55,644 nt of DNA, taken from an uncultured Halanaerobiales bacterium (GTDB taxonomy: Bacteria; Bacillota; Halanaerobiia; Halanaerobiales; M55B127). Position 1 is the stretch's first letter. Every line of letters starts with the position of its first letter. Made by a program: the position numbers and the translations under genes. The stretch is from the NCBI GenBank assembly GCA_913055675.1, contig CAJXKY010000013.1, positions 1 to 55,644 on the forward strand, given 5' to 3'. Under the pieces are notes generated by a model, which made no database searches, was not told where the DNA came from, and saw only the letters and a list, made by a program, of their open reading frames with translations. This document shows, piece by piece, positions 1 to 8,145 of this stretch.

Positions 1-1065
1 GCCGGTGATGGTAGGACACTTGCAATGAAAGATATGAGTGTACTTGTCGTCGGTAAACATTGGGGAGGATTCCAGGATGGTTTAATTGATATGGGAGGAG
101 AAGGTGCAAAATATACATACTTCTCCCAACTAAAGAATGTTGTATTAGTTGCAGATACAGATGAAGACTTTGAAAAACATGAACAGCAAAAGAAAAATCG
201 TGCCTTGAGATGGGCTGGAATGCGTTTATCAGAATATCTTGGTAAAGCTTTAAAAGATAAAGAACCTGATGAAGTTGAAACTTATACTTTAGATCCTATT
301 ACCAAGAGATCTGAAGAGGTTAGTGAACTACCAAGTGTTGTCATGGTAATGCAGCCACAATCTCAAATGGAAGAACCTGGATACAATGATCTCAATTATG
401 GTTGGGACACAAATAATATGTTGCCTACCTTCATGCATCCTAATGAAGTTTTAGATGGTGCTATGATTTCAGGTAGTTTTATGCCTTGTTCTTCAAAATG
501 GTCTACGTATGATATGCAAAACTTTCCTTTAATTAGGAGATTGTATGAAGAACATGGTGAAACTATTAATTTTATAGGAGTAATAATGTCCAATTTAAAT
601 GTAGCTATGGAGCAAAAAGAAAGATCTGCTCAATTTGTAGCTCAAATGGCAAAATCTCTCGGAGCAGACGCTGCCTTAGTAGCAGAGGAAGGATACGGTA
701 ATCCTGATGCTGATTATATTGGATGTCTAGTTGCATTAGAAGATGCCGGTGTCAAAACAGTAGGAGTAAGTAATGAAGCTACTGGACGTGATGGTGGATC
801 ACAGCCTCTCGTTTCTTTAGATCCTAAAGCTGATGCTTTAGTTTCAACAGGTAATGTTTCTGAACTTATTAAACTTCCTCCAATGGATACTGTTATCGGT
901 GAATTAGAAGCTTTGGCTAGAGACGGTCTATCCGGAGGTTGGGATGATGATGAAGTGCTAGGATCTTCTGTTAAAAAAGATGGTTCAATAGTTATGGAAA
1001 ATAATTCAATGTTTTGTGGAGACCAAATTGCTGGTTGGTCCACTAAAACAATGAAAGAATATTAA
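1..1065 (+). CDS. grdI: Betaine reductase component B, alpha/beta precursor (GrdI-type), 5' partial
   Basis: The reading frame is open from base 1, so the true start lies upstream. The product matches the GrdE/GrdG/GrdI family, the pyruvoyl-containing half of protein B of glycine, sarcosine or betaine reductase. Family members are made as a proprotein cleaved at a cysteine to create the pyruvoyl group. The Cys in the PCSSKW segment (about residue 163 of the visible part) is a candidate, but I cannot verify the site. Protein B binds the substrate amine as a Schiff base and passes a carboxymethyl group to the selenoprotein GrdA. The gene is followed 19 bases later by grdH. I chose betaine over sarcosine or glycine because a BCCT-type transporter follows. 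The family is secure; the substrate is inference. Confidence 0.85.
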   Translation, partial: AGDGRTLAMKDMSVLVVGKHWGGFQDGLIDMGGEGAKYTYFSQLKNVVLVADTDEDFEKHEQQKKNRALRWAGMRLSEYLGKALKDKEPDEVETYTLDPITKRSEEVSELPSVVMVMQPQSQMEEPGYNDLNYGWDTNNMLPTFMHPNEVLDGAMISGSFMPCSSKWSTYDMQNFPLIRRLYEEHGETINFIGVIMSNLNVAMEQKERSAQFVAQMAKSLGADAALVAEEGYGNPDADYIGCLVALEDAGVKTVGVSNEATGRDGGSQPLVSLDPKADALVSTGNVSELIKLPPMDTVIGELEALARDGLSGGWDDDEVLGSSVKKDGSIVMENNSMFCGDQIAGWSTKTMKEY

Positions 1066-1084
1066 TATACGGGAGGTGAATTGG

Positions 1085-2404
1085 ATGTCAAAAGCAATTG
1101 TATATTTAAATCAATTTTTTGGACAGATTGGTGGAGAAGATGTAGCAGACCATGAACCGGAAATTAGAGATAAAAAGGTTGGGGCTGCTATGCTTTATGA
1201 CCAATTATTAGATGCTGATGTAACCCACACTATAATATGTGGTGATAATTTTGTGGGTTCAAAAGAGGAAGAAGCTATAGATAGAATTTTAGGGTTTTTA
1301 GAAGATAAAGAATTTGATATTTTCTTTGCAGGTCCAGCTTTTCAAGCAGGTAGATACGGTAATGCTTGTGGTGCTATAGGAAAAGCTGTTAAAGAAGAAT
1401 TTGATGTACCTGTAATTTCTTCAATGAATGAAGAAAATCCAGGTGTAGATATGTATAAGAAAGATATTTATATTTTTCCTGGTGGTCAGAGTGCTGCCAA
1501 AATGAAAGATGACGTAACTAAGATGGTTGAATTCGGTAATAAAATATTAAATGGTGAAAAGTTACTTCCTGCTGAAGAGGAAGGATATTTTATAAGAGGT
1601 ATTAGACATCAATATTTCTTACCTGATGAAACACCAGCTTATGAAAGAGCCATTGACATGTTACTAAAAAAGATTAATAATGAAGAATATGTAAGCGAAC
1701 TACCTATTCCTGAATTGGATACTGTAAAGATAGCTGATCCCATTGAGGATTTAAGCAAAATAACAGTTGCCCTAGTTACTTCAGGTGGGATAGTTCCAAT
1801 TGATAATCCAGATCGTATACAATCTGCATCAGCTACTCGCTGGGGTAAGTATTATATTGATGATGTAGATCAGCTACAAAATAGAAGACAAGAAGCATTT
1901 AAGACTATTCATGCTGGTTATGACCCTGCTGCAGCCGATACGGATCCAAATAGAGTGGTTCCCGTTGATGCGATGCGTAAATATGAAGAAGTAGGTAAAA
2001 TAGGAAAACTTTATAAGTATTTCTATTCTACTGTTGGTACAGGAACTACTCAGGGTGAAGCTGCTAGAATGGGTCAAGAAATTACTGAAGAATTATTGGA
2101 GGATGGAGTTCAAGCTGTAATACTCACTTCTACTTGAGGTACTTGCACACGTTGCGGAGCAACGATGGTAAAAGAAATTGAAAGAGCAGGTATCCCTGTA
2201 GTGCAAATGGCAAACTTGATCCCCGTAGCTAAGACTGTTGGAGCAAACAGAATGGTTCCAACTATTTCTATACCTTATCCATTGGGTGACCCTTCTACTA
2301 GTGAAGAAGAACAGTGGAAGCTTCGGTATCACCGTGTAGGAGTAGCTTTAGATGCTCTTACTACTGATATTGAAGAGCAAACTGTCTTTGACGTAGAAAT
2401 TTAA
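1085..2404 (+). CDS. grdH: Betaine reductase component B, selenocysteine subunit (GrdH-type), UGA read as Sec
   Basis: An apparent stop (TGA, 2135-2137) interrupts one continuous family protein. The frame continues to 2404 and the codon falls in the family motif UxxCxxC (Sec351-GTC-TRC). Read through, it is 439 residues, the usual length of GrdB/GrdF/GrdH. Sec attacks the substrate C-N bond during reductive deamination, here probably releasing trimethylamine from glycine betaine. The start is ATG 1085, six bases after GGGAGGTG; an upstream GTG at 1076 overlaps that ribosome site. A SECIS-like hairpin follows the UGA. selA, selB and tRNA-Sec all lie within 12 kb. Conventional gene callers would split this gene in two. 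The choice of betaine over sarcosine is inferred from the transporter next door. Confidence 0.92.
2135..2164 (+). promoter_or_regulatory. Sec-encoding UGA with SECIS-like hairpin in grdH
   Basis: The UGA (2135-2137) is followed 12 bases later by a 6-bp perfect stem, CGTTGC (2150-2155) with GCAACG (2159-2164), closing a three-base GGA loop. Bacterial SECIS elements are short hairpins about 11-14 bases after UGA with an exposed G in a small loop, and are bound by SelB. Position and shape fit. The structure is read by eye, not folded. Confidence 0.75.
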
Positions 2405-2413
2405 ATATAAGAT

Positions 2414-2441
2414 CCTCATCTCTCTCCAAAGAGGGATGAGG
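2414..2441 (+). terminator. Hairpin after grdH (weak terminator or processing site)
   Basis: Arms CCTCATC (2414-2420) and GATGAGG (2435-2441) pair, with further partial pairing inside. The bases that follow lack a good T tract, so partial read-through into the transporter gene is likely. Confidence 0.45.
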
Positions 2442-2503
2442 AATTATTACTTTAATGGTATTTAGTATATGTTCAAAAAATATTACATAAAAGGGTGAAA
2501 TTC

Positions 2504-4087
2504 ATGGAAAATCTAAAAGATAAAAATGGCAATATTATAAAAGAACGTGGAAAAGAAGTATTTTATATTTCACTTATTGTTGTATTTTCAATAGTTATCT
2601 GGGGTATTACAATGCCTAATAATTTCAGTAGTATAGCAAATGGCTTATTTGATTATCTAACCGGTAATTTTGCCTGGCTTTATCTCATTACCATGTCATT
2701 ATTTGTAATCTTTTGTATTTGGGTTGCACTAAGTAAACATGGTAAAATAAAATTGGGTAAACCAGATGAAGAACCAGAATTTAGTACAATTTCATGGTTT
2801 GCAATGTTATTTAGTGCTGGTATGGGAGTTGGTTTAGTATTCTGGGGAATGGCAGAGCCTTTAAATCACTTTGTTAACCCTTTAAATATAGAGGGAGGAA
2901 CTGCTGCAGCAGCAGATTTTGCTTTAAAAACCTCCTTTTTTCATTGGGGCTTACATCCTTGGGCCAGTTATGGTGTATTAGCTCTTGCTTTAGCCTATAT
3001 GCAATTTAGACATGATAAACCTGCTCAGATCAGTAGTATTTTCATTCCATTGATTGGTGAAGCTAGAGCAAGAGGAGGAATTGGTAAAGTTATAGATATC
3101 CTCGCAATTTTTGCTACAGTTGCAGGTGTTGCTACTTCATTAGGTTTAGCAACTTTACAGGTAACAAGTGGTTTTAGTTTTCTTTTTGGAATACCTGAAA
3201 CTAACCTAGTTCGAATCTTAGTTATTGGTGTTATTACACTCTTGTTTATGATTTCAGCTATAACCGGAGTAGATAAGGGTATTAAATATCTATCTAATGT
3301 TAATATTTCCTTAGCCGGTATCATTATGTTAATTTGTCTAATAGTTGGTCCAACAGTTCTAATTATTAACAATTTAACAAATTCATTTGGAATGTATATG
3401 AGTAACTTAGTTAGAGATAGTTTTAAAATTGGTCAAGAGCCCTGGTATGGTTGGTGGACAATCTTCTACTGGGCCTGGTGGATTGCTTGGGCACCATTTG
3501 TAGCTACATTTATTGCCCGTATATCTAGAGGTAGAACAATAAGAGAGTTTGTTGGTGGAGTTTTATTTGCTCCAACACTAGCTTCCTTTGTATGGTTTTC
3601 AATTTTAGGTACTATGGGAATAGAAAGTGGAATGGAAGTTGCAGAAGAAGCGATTGCTACTACTGAAACAGCTTTCTTTGTTGTAATGCAGAACTTTCCA
3701 TATGGTGGTCTGATTTCGATTGTTGCAGTTATCCTGTTAGTAACATTTTTCATTACTTCAGCCGATTCAGCTACCTTTGTATTGGGTATGTTATCTGATA
3801 AAGGTAATAAAAACCCAACTGTCCAAAGAAAAGTCACCTGGGGATTTATTCAATCAGGATTAGCTATAGCATTGATGCTTTCCGGTGGACTAGGTATGTT
3901 ACAAACCGGATCTATTGTAGCTGCCTTCCCATTTGTAATTATTATGCTTTTTGCAATGTTAGCGATGATTAAATCATTGAAAGCAGAGCATAAGGTAGAA
4001 GGAGTTGCCGATTTAAATAAGGTGGCAGATACTTCTTTAGAGGATCTCTCAGAAGCAGATAAATTAGATGAAGCTGTAAATGAATAA
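2504..4087 (+). CDS. BCCT-family glycine betaine transporter
   Basis: A 527-residue integral membrane protein with about twelve hydrophobic segments. It has the BCCT signature region: GAGMGVGLVFWGMAEP near residues 110-125 and the tryptophan-rich stretch YGWWTIFYWAWWIAWAPF near residues 315-332. BCCT carriers import betaine, choline or carnitine with Na+ or H+. The charged C-terminal tail (about 40 residues, rich in Glu and Asp) resembles the osmosensing tails of some members. ATG 2504 is preferred to GTG 2495 because AAAGGGTGA lies six bases before it. It follows grdI-grdH by 99 bases, so imported betaine is probably an electron acceptor as well as an osmolyte. Betaine rather than choline is inferred from that context. 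Confidence 0.88.
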   Translation: MENLKDKNGNIIKERGKEVFYISLIVVFSIVIWGITMPNNFSSIANGLFDYLTGNFAWLYLITMSLFVIFCIWVALSKHGKIKLGKPDEEPEFSTISWFAMLFSAGMGVGLVFWGMAEPLNHFVNPLNIEGGTAAAADFALKTSFFHWGLHPWASYGVLALALAYMQFRHDKPAQISSIFIPLIGEARARGGIGKVIDILAIFATVAGVATSLGLATLQVTSGFSFLFGIPETNLVRILVIGVITLLFMISAITGVDKGIKYLSNVNISLAGIIMLICLIVGPTVLIINNLTNSFGMYMSNLVRDSFKIGQEPWYGWWTIFYWAWWIAWAPFVATFIARISRGRTIREFVGGVLFAPTLASFVWFSILGTMGIESGMEVAEEAIATTETAFFVVMQNFPYGGLISIVAVILLVTFFITSADSATFVLGMLSDKGNKNPTVQRKVTWGFIQSGLAIALMLSGGLGMLQTGSIVAAFPFVIIMLFAMLAMIKSLKAEHKVEGVADLNKVADTSLEDLSEADKLDEAVNE

Positions 4088-4098
4088 ACAAATAAAAA

Positions 4099-4124
4099 AC
4101 CCGGCATTGATTTTAATGCCGGGT
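4099..4124. terminator. Convergent rho-independent terminator
   Basis: A perfect 10-bp stem, ACCCGGCATT (4099-4108) with AATGCCGGGT (4115-4124), and a 6-base loop. On the minus strand it is followed by a run of T, making it a strong terminator for the TetR gene. On the plus strand it ends the transporter transcript less ideally. Confidence 0.85.
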
Positions 4125-4134
4125 GAATTTACTA

Positions 4135-4806
4135 TTAATTCTCACAACAGATTGCGTCATTAACTATTGTTCTGATATGTGATGTGATTTTATTAACTGC
4201 TTCATCTGTTGAATAATTTATTCGATTATTGATTGTTAAGGTGAGCATACCGTGGTAAATATAAGTAATCATATTGTCTACTTCATCAGCTTTTTTTTGG
4301 CTCAAATAACCATTTTCAATTAAAGGTTTGGATGCTATGGAAGCTCTACGTGAAAGATCAGGGTCTAAAAGCATAGGAACTAATCTTTCTGGCGGATCAC
4401 CCAATTTTTCAGGAAAAATTTGAAAATATTTTTCCATTAGGGTTTCAGGATGATCACCTAATTTTTCAGTAAAAATTGCATAATAGATATTTGGTTTTTC
4501 AAAAGTATATTTACAAAAACATTCCCACATCAAAATAAAGCGTTCAATTTCGTCATCTGCTTTTTTTATGTAGTCAGGCATTGCCTGGATATAATCACTT
4601 AAAAAATCTAAAGAGGCAAAGAAAATAAGTTGTTTATAATTATCAAAATAATTATATATAGTAGCACTATTATATCCCGCTTTTTTTGCTACATTGCGGA
4701 TAGTAACTTTTTTAATACCTTTTTCTTCAATTACTTCTTTAGTTGCTTGAATAAAATATTTTAAGATTCGTTTCTTTTTAATATCTTTTTTATCAATGTC
4801 AATCAA
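4135..4806 (-). CDS. TetR-family transcriptional regulator
   Basis: The N-terminus carries a TetR helix-turn-helix: EEKGIKKVTIRNVAKKAGY followed by ATIYNYFDNY. The long C-terminal helical region would bind a ligand and is unrecognisable by eye. It contains a local EKLGDxPExL duplication around residues 113-137. The best start is TTG (4804-4806), seven bases after AAAGGATGG, giving 223 residues; an upstream ATG adds a 27-residue hydrophobic stretch unlike the family. The gene diverges from trxB-trxA-grdCD and converges on the betaine transporter. It is therefore a candidate regulator of betaine fermentation, or of osmolyte uptake. The ligand is unknown. Confidence 0.8.
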   Translation of the reverse strand: MIDIDKKDIKKKRILKYFIQATKEVIEEKGIKKVTIRNVAKKAGYNSATIYNYFDNYKQLIFFASLDFLSDYIQAMPDYIKKADDEIERFILMWECFCKYTFEKPNIYYAIFTEKLGDHPETLMEKYFQIFPEKLGDPPERLVPMLLDPDLSRRASIASKPLIENGYLSQKKADEVDNMITYIYHGMLTLTINNRINYSTDEAVNKITSHIRTIVNDAICCEN

Positions 4807-4844
4807 AATTAATCCATCCTTTCTAGCCCTTAATTGGCAAATAA

Positions 4845-4856
4845 TTACTATAGTAA
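4845..4856. promoter_or_regulatory. 12-bp palindrome upstream of the TetR gene
   Basis: TTACTATAGTAA is a perfect palindrome about 40 bases before the TetR start codon and about 40 bases before the trxB promoter. It could be an autoregulatory operator. In AT-rich DNA such a short site can also occur by chance. Confidence 0.3.
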
Positions 4857-4890
4857 GGATATAATAAAAATAAATTAAATGCAACATTGA

Positions 4891-4919
4891 TTGACTTTAT
4901 GTCAGAATTTTAATATAAT
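4891..4919 (+). promoter_or_regulatory. Sigma-70 type promoter for trxB-trxA-grdCD
   Basis: TTGACT (4891-4896), a 17-base spacer and TATAAT (4914-4919). This is almost consensus and lies 52 bases before the trxB start. Confidence 0.8.
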
Positions 4920-4970
4920 TTCTTATGGAAATATATTGTGAATTCAATTACTAACAGAGGAGGAAAATAC

Positions 4971-6176
4971 ATGAGCAATACATATGACCTAATAGTTATT
5001 GGGGGCGGTCCAGCAGGAATGTCATCAGCAATTTATGGTTCTCGTTCTCGCCTCAATACATTGGTTTTAGAATCAAAAAGAAAAACAGGTGGACAACCAT
5101 CTACATATCATGATATGGAAAACTATCCGGGAGTACCAGAAACTACTGCTCCTGAATTGATGGACAATTTTAGAGAGCACGCCGAAAAGTTTAATACTGA
5201 ATTTGAAAGAGGAGAGGTTGTAGACCTCGAAGTTAACGGTCTTGAAAAGATAGTAAAAACTAAAAAGGGTACAGAATATAAAGCTAAGAGTGTTGTTTTA
5301 GCAACAGGTGCTGAACCTAGAAAATTAGGAATCGAAGGTGAAGAAGAACTTAAAGGAAAAGGTGTATCATATTGTGCAACATGTGATGCAGATATTTTTG
5401 AAGGTCTTGATGTAGTAGTTGTTGGTAATGGTAATTCAGCTGTTGAAGAATCTATCTATCTTACTAAGTTTGTAGAAAACTTAACAATGATTGTAATCCA
5501 TGATGAAGGAGTAATGGATGCTGAAAAGATCTTACAAGAAAAAGCAATGGAAAATGATACAATCGACTTTGTTTGGAATTCTGTTGTAGAAGAAATTAAA
5601 GGTGAAGGTATGGTCGAGAAGGCTGTAGTGAAAAATATTAAAACTGGTGAAAAGCAGGAACTAGACTGTCATGGAGTTTTCTTTTTTGTAGGTAGAGTGC
5701 CTAACACAGATTTCTTAAAAGGAACTATAGAATTAACAGAAAACGGTTATATAAAAACAAATGATGAGATGGAAACCAATCAACCAGGAGTATACGCAGT
5801 TGGAGATGTTAGAAATAAAGTTGTAAGACAGGTTATAACAGCAGCTGGTGATGGTGCAACTGCAGCAGTAATGGCTCAAGGATATATTGAAGAAGAAGAT
5901 TACTGGCAGAACAATGTATTGAAATCAGATAATTCTGTATTGGTTGCTTTCTGGAGTGTTACAGACCAGGAAAGTATGGATATGATTAGTGAATTAGAAA
6001 GCATGGGAATTGAAGATAATGACTATAGGTTTGTAAAAATTGATACTTATAAAAATAGATTAATATCTAATCGTTATGATATTGAAGAAATACCAACTAT
6101 TGTAAAATTAGTAGATGGTGAAGTTACAGAAAAATTAGTGGAACCTTCCACAAAAGAAATTGAAAGTATATTATAA
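4971..6176 (+). CDS. trxB: Thioredoxin reductase fused to a degenerate thioredoxin domain
   Basis: Residues 1-310 are a normal NADPH-dependent flavoprotein reductase. The N-terminal FAD site is GGGPAGM, the redox pair is Cys135-Ala-Thr-Cys138, the NADPH-binding part is VVGNGNSAVE, and the second FAD motif is YAVGDVR. Usual length is about 305-310; this one has 401. The extra about 90 C-terminal residues look like a thioredoxin fold (VLVAFWS near residue 326, IPTIVKLVDG near its end). The place of the active-site CGPC holds Asp-Gln-Glu-Ser, so the domain cannot do disulfide exchange and may dock partners. The start is ATG 4971 with AGAGGAGG upstream. Together with the adjacent trxA it should supply electrons to the betaine reductase selenoproteins. 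Confidence 0.9.
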   Translation: MSNTYDLIVIGGGPAGMSSAIYGSRSRLNTLVLESKRKTGGQPSTYHDMENYPGVPETTAPELMDNFREHAEKFNTEFERGEVVDLEVNGLEKIVKTKKGTEYKAKSVVLATGAEPRKLGIEGEEELKGKGVSYCATCDADIFEGLDVVVVGNGNSAVEESIYLTKFVENLTMIVIHDEGVMDAEKILQEKAMENDTIDFVWNSVVEEIKGEGMVEKAVVKNIKTGEKQELDCHGVFFFVGRVPNTDFLKGTIELTENGYIKTNDEMETNQPGVYAVGDVRNKVVRQVITAAGDGATAAVMAQGYIEEEDYWQNNVLKSDNSVLVAFWSVTDQESMDMISELESMGIEDNDYRFVKIDTYKNRLISNRYDIEEIPTIVKLVDGEVTEKLVEPSTKEIESIL

Positions 6177-6194
6177 AAACAGGAGGTAATGATA

Positions 6195-6512
6195 ATGCTT
6201 GAATTAGGAAAAGAAAATTTTGAAGATGAAGTATTGAACTCAGATGGTGTTGTTTTGGTAGATTTTTGGAGTGATAATTGTGACCTATGCTTAGATTTGA
6301 TGCCTGATGTTGAAGTATTGGCCGAAGAATACGGTGATGATATTAAATTTGCTAAACTTAATATTAAAGGTAACAGAAGATTAGCAATTGGTCAGAAAGT
6401 ACTTGGACTACCTTCCATTGTATTATATGAAGATGGAGAAAAAGTAGAACATTTAAGTGGAGACGAATTAGAAGTAGAAGATATCCGTGAGGCTATAGAA
6501 GCAAGAGTTTAA
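6195..6512 (+). CDS. trxA: Thioredoxin (Grd-associated)
   Basis: A 105-residue thioredoxin with the fold landmarks VLVDFWSDN, the active-site Cys29-Asp-Leu-Cys32 and the cis-proline region LGLPSIVLYEDG. CDLC replaces the common CGPC, a kind of variation also seen in thioredoxins of glycine/betaine reductase operons. It would pass electrons from TrxB to the selenoprotein components. ATG 6195 sits seven bases after AGGAGGT; ATG 6189 is too close to that site. The gene lies 18 bases after trxB in the same operon. Confidence 0.88.
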   Translation: MLELGKENFEDEVLNSDGVVLVDFWSDNCDLCLDLMPDVEVLAEEYGDDIKFAKLNIKGNRRLAIGQKVLGLPSIVLYEDGEKVEHLSGDELEVEDIREAIEARV

Positions 6513-6529
6513 AATAAAAGTAAAAAGAT

Positions 6530-6564
6530 ACAATGCTCTTCTCCTTATTGGAGGGGAGCATTGT
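6530..6564 (+). other. Strong intercistronic hairpin between trxA and grdC
   Basis: Fifteen base pairs (two of them G-U) join 6530-6544 to 6550-6564 around a TTATT loop. There is no T tract after it and the grdC ribosome site follows directly. It is therefore more likely an mRNA stabiliser, processing site or partial attenuator than a terminator. Confidence 0.6.
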
Positions 6565-6590
6565 CATGAAAAAATTCGGAGGTGGAAATA

Positions 6591-8135
6591 TTGAGTTTTC
6601 CAGTAATTAAAGGTTCAAGTTATATACTTGTACACACACCAAACATATTAAAACAGGGTGGGTCTACACAGACTACCACAAGAGCAAAAAACCCTAATGA
6701 TGAATATTTAAATCAAATGGATAATCATTTACGTAGTTTCGAAGAATTTGTAGGTTATGCACCTAACCAGGCATACATAGGAAATATTTTACCAAATGAT
6801 CTAGAAGATATAGAACAACCCTGGTATGAAAGTGATAATCTTCTAGAAGCAAAAAAAGAAGGTGAATTTGGAGAAATTATGCCTGAAGATCAATTCATTG
6901 CCCTTGTAAAACATGTTGATGTATTCGATCTTGTAAAATTGAGTCAAGATTTTTGTGAAAAAGGTCAGAAATTAGTAAATGAGCATCCGATTTTAAAAGA
7001 TATGGATATTGATTTAGGAGATGGAGAAACAAAAGAAGATTTACAAAAATTAGTTGATGAACATTCAGAACCTCTTTATTTAGATGATGAATTAGTAGGT
7101 TGTGTAAAAAAAGCTCATGAAACTGATATTAATTTAAGCGCACATGTTATATATGAGAATTTAATAGCTAAAGCTTCAGCAGTATTAGCAATGAAAAATC
7201 TTGAGTTTAGAAATGATGATGTGGATCTTTCAGAAGTAGATTACATTTTAGAATGTTCTGAAGAAGCTTGTGGAGATATTAATCAACGTGGTGGAGGTAA
7301 CTTTGCAAAAGCAATTGGAGAAATGGCAGGTTGTGAGGATGCAACCGGTTCTGATGTGAGAAGTTTCTGTGCTGCACCTGCTCATGCAATGGTGAATGCT
7401 GCTGCATTAGTAAAAGCGGGAGTTTATGATAATGTAGCTGTTGTAGCTGGAGGATCTGTGGCTAAATTAGGAATGAATGGTAAAGATCATGTTAAAAAAG
7501 AAATGCCAATTTTAGAAGATGGTCTTGGTGGCTTTGCAATTATCATTTCTAAAAATGATGGTGAAAACCCAATTATTAGAACCGATGTTGTTGGACGCCA
7601 TAAAGTAGGTACCGGGTCTTCACCCCAAGCAGTAATAAGTTCTTTAGTTACTGATCCACTTGATAAACATGAGATTAGTATTAAAGATATTGATAAATAT
7701 TCTGTAGAAATGCAGAATCCAGAAATTACAAAACCTGCTGGGGCTGGAAATGTACCGGAATCTAATTATAAGATGATAGCAGCCCTCGGTGTTAAGAGAG
7801 GGGACTTAGAACGGAAAGAATTGATGGATTTCGTTGGTAAACACGGTATGCCAGGCTTTGCCCCTACTCAAGGTCATATACCTTCAGGAGTACCTTTTGT
7901 GGGACCTGCTGTAGAAATGATGAAAGATGGCGAGATTAATAATGCTATGATAATTGGTAAGGGTAGTCTTTTCCTTGGTAGAATGACAAACCTATTTGAT
8001 GGTGTATCTTTCGTAATGGAGAAAAACGAAGGTACTGAATCTGAAGAGGCAAAAGTAAGTGATAAAGAGATTAAAAATATGATTGCTGATGCCATGCGTC
8101 AAATGGCTGAAAACATGACCGGCGAGTCTAATTGA
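6591..8135 (+). CDS. grdC: Glycine/betaine reductase component C, beta subunit
   Basis: A 514-residue protein matching GrdC, the larger subunit of protein C, a thiolase/FabH-like acyl transferase. The N-terminus FPVIKGSSYILVHTPN and the region GSDVRSFCAAPAHAMVNAA, with a thiolase-type Cys, are typical. Protein C takes the carboxymethyl selenoether on GrdA, forms an acetyl thioester and releases acetyl phosphate, which yields ATP. The start is TTG 6591, preceded by GGAGGTGG at good spacing; GTG 6582 lies inside that ribosome site. It is followed by grdD at 10 bases. Protein C is shared by all Grd systems, so this pair can serve any GrdB-type protein in the cell. Confidence 0.92.
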   Translation: MSFPVIKGSSYILVHTPNILKQGGSTQTTTRAKNPNDEYLNQMDNHLRSFEEFVGYAPNQAYIGNILPNDLEDIEQPWYESDNLLEAKKEGEFGEIMPEDQFIALVKHVDVFDLVKLSQDFCEKGQKLVNEHPILKDMDIDLGDGETKEDLQKLVDEHSEPLYLDDELVGCVKKAHETDINLSAHVIYENLIAKASAVLAMKNLEFRNDDVDLSEVDYILECSEEACGDINQRGGGNFAKAIGEMAGCEDATGSDVRSFCAAPAHAMVNAAALVKAGVYDNVAVVAGGSVAKLGMNGKDHVKKEMPILEDGLGGFAIIISKNDGENPIIRTDVVGRHKVGTGSSPQAVISSLVTDPLDKHEISIKDIDKYSVEMQNPEITKPAGAGNVPESNYKMIAALGVKRGDLERKELMDFVGKHGMPGFAPTQGHIPSGVPFVGPAVEMMKDGEINNAMIIGKGSLFLGRMTNLFDGVSFVMEKNEGTESEEAKVSDKEIKNMIADAMRQMAENMTGESN

Positions 8136-8145
8136 GGTGAATGAG

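Noticed and set aside
2165..2404. Separate small ORF starting at ATG 2165
   Set aside because: It is the continuation of grdH after the Sec-encoding TGA: same frame, family motif across the codon, no ribosome site of its own.
4870..4887. Upstream ATG for the TetR gene giving 250 residues
   Set aside because: It would add a hydrophobic stretch unlike TetR N-termini and lacks a ribosome site; TTG 4806 has a good one.
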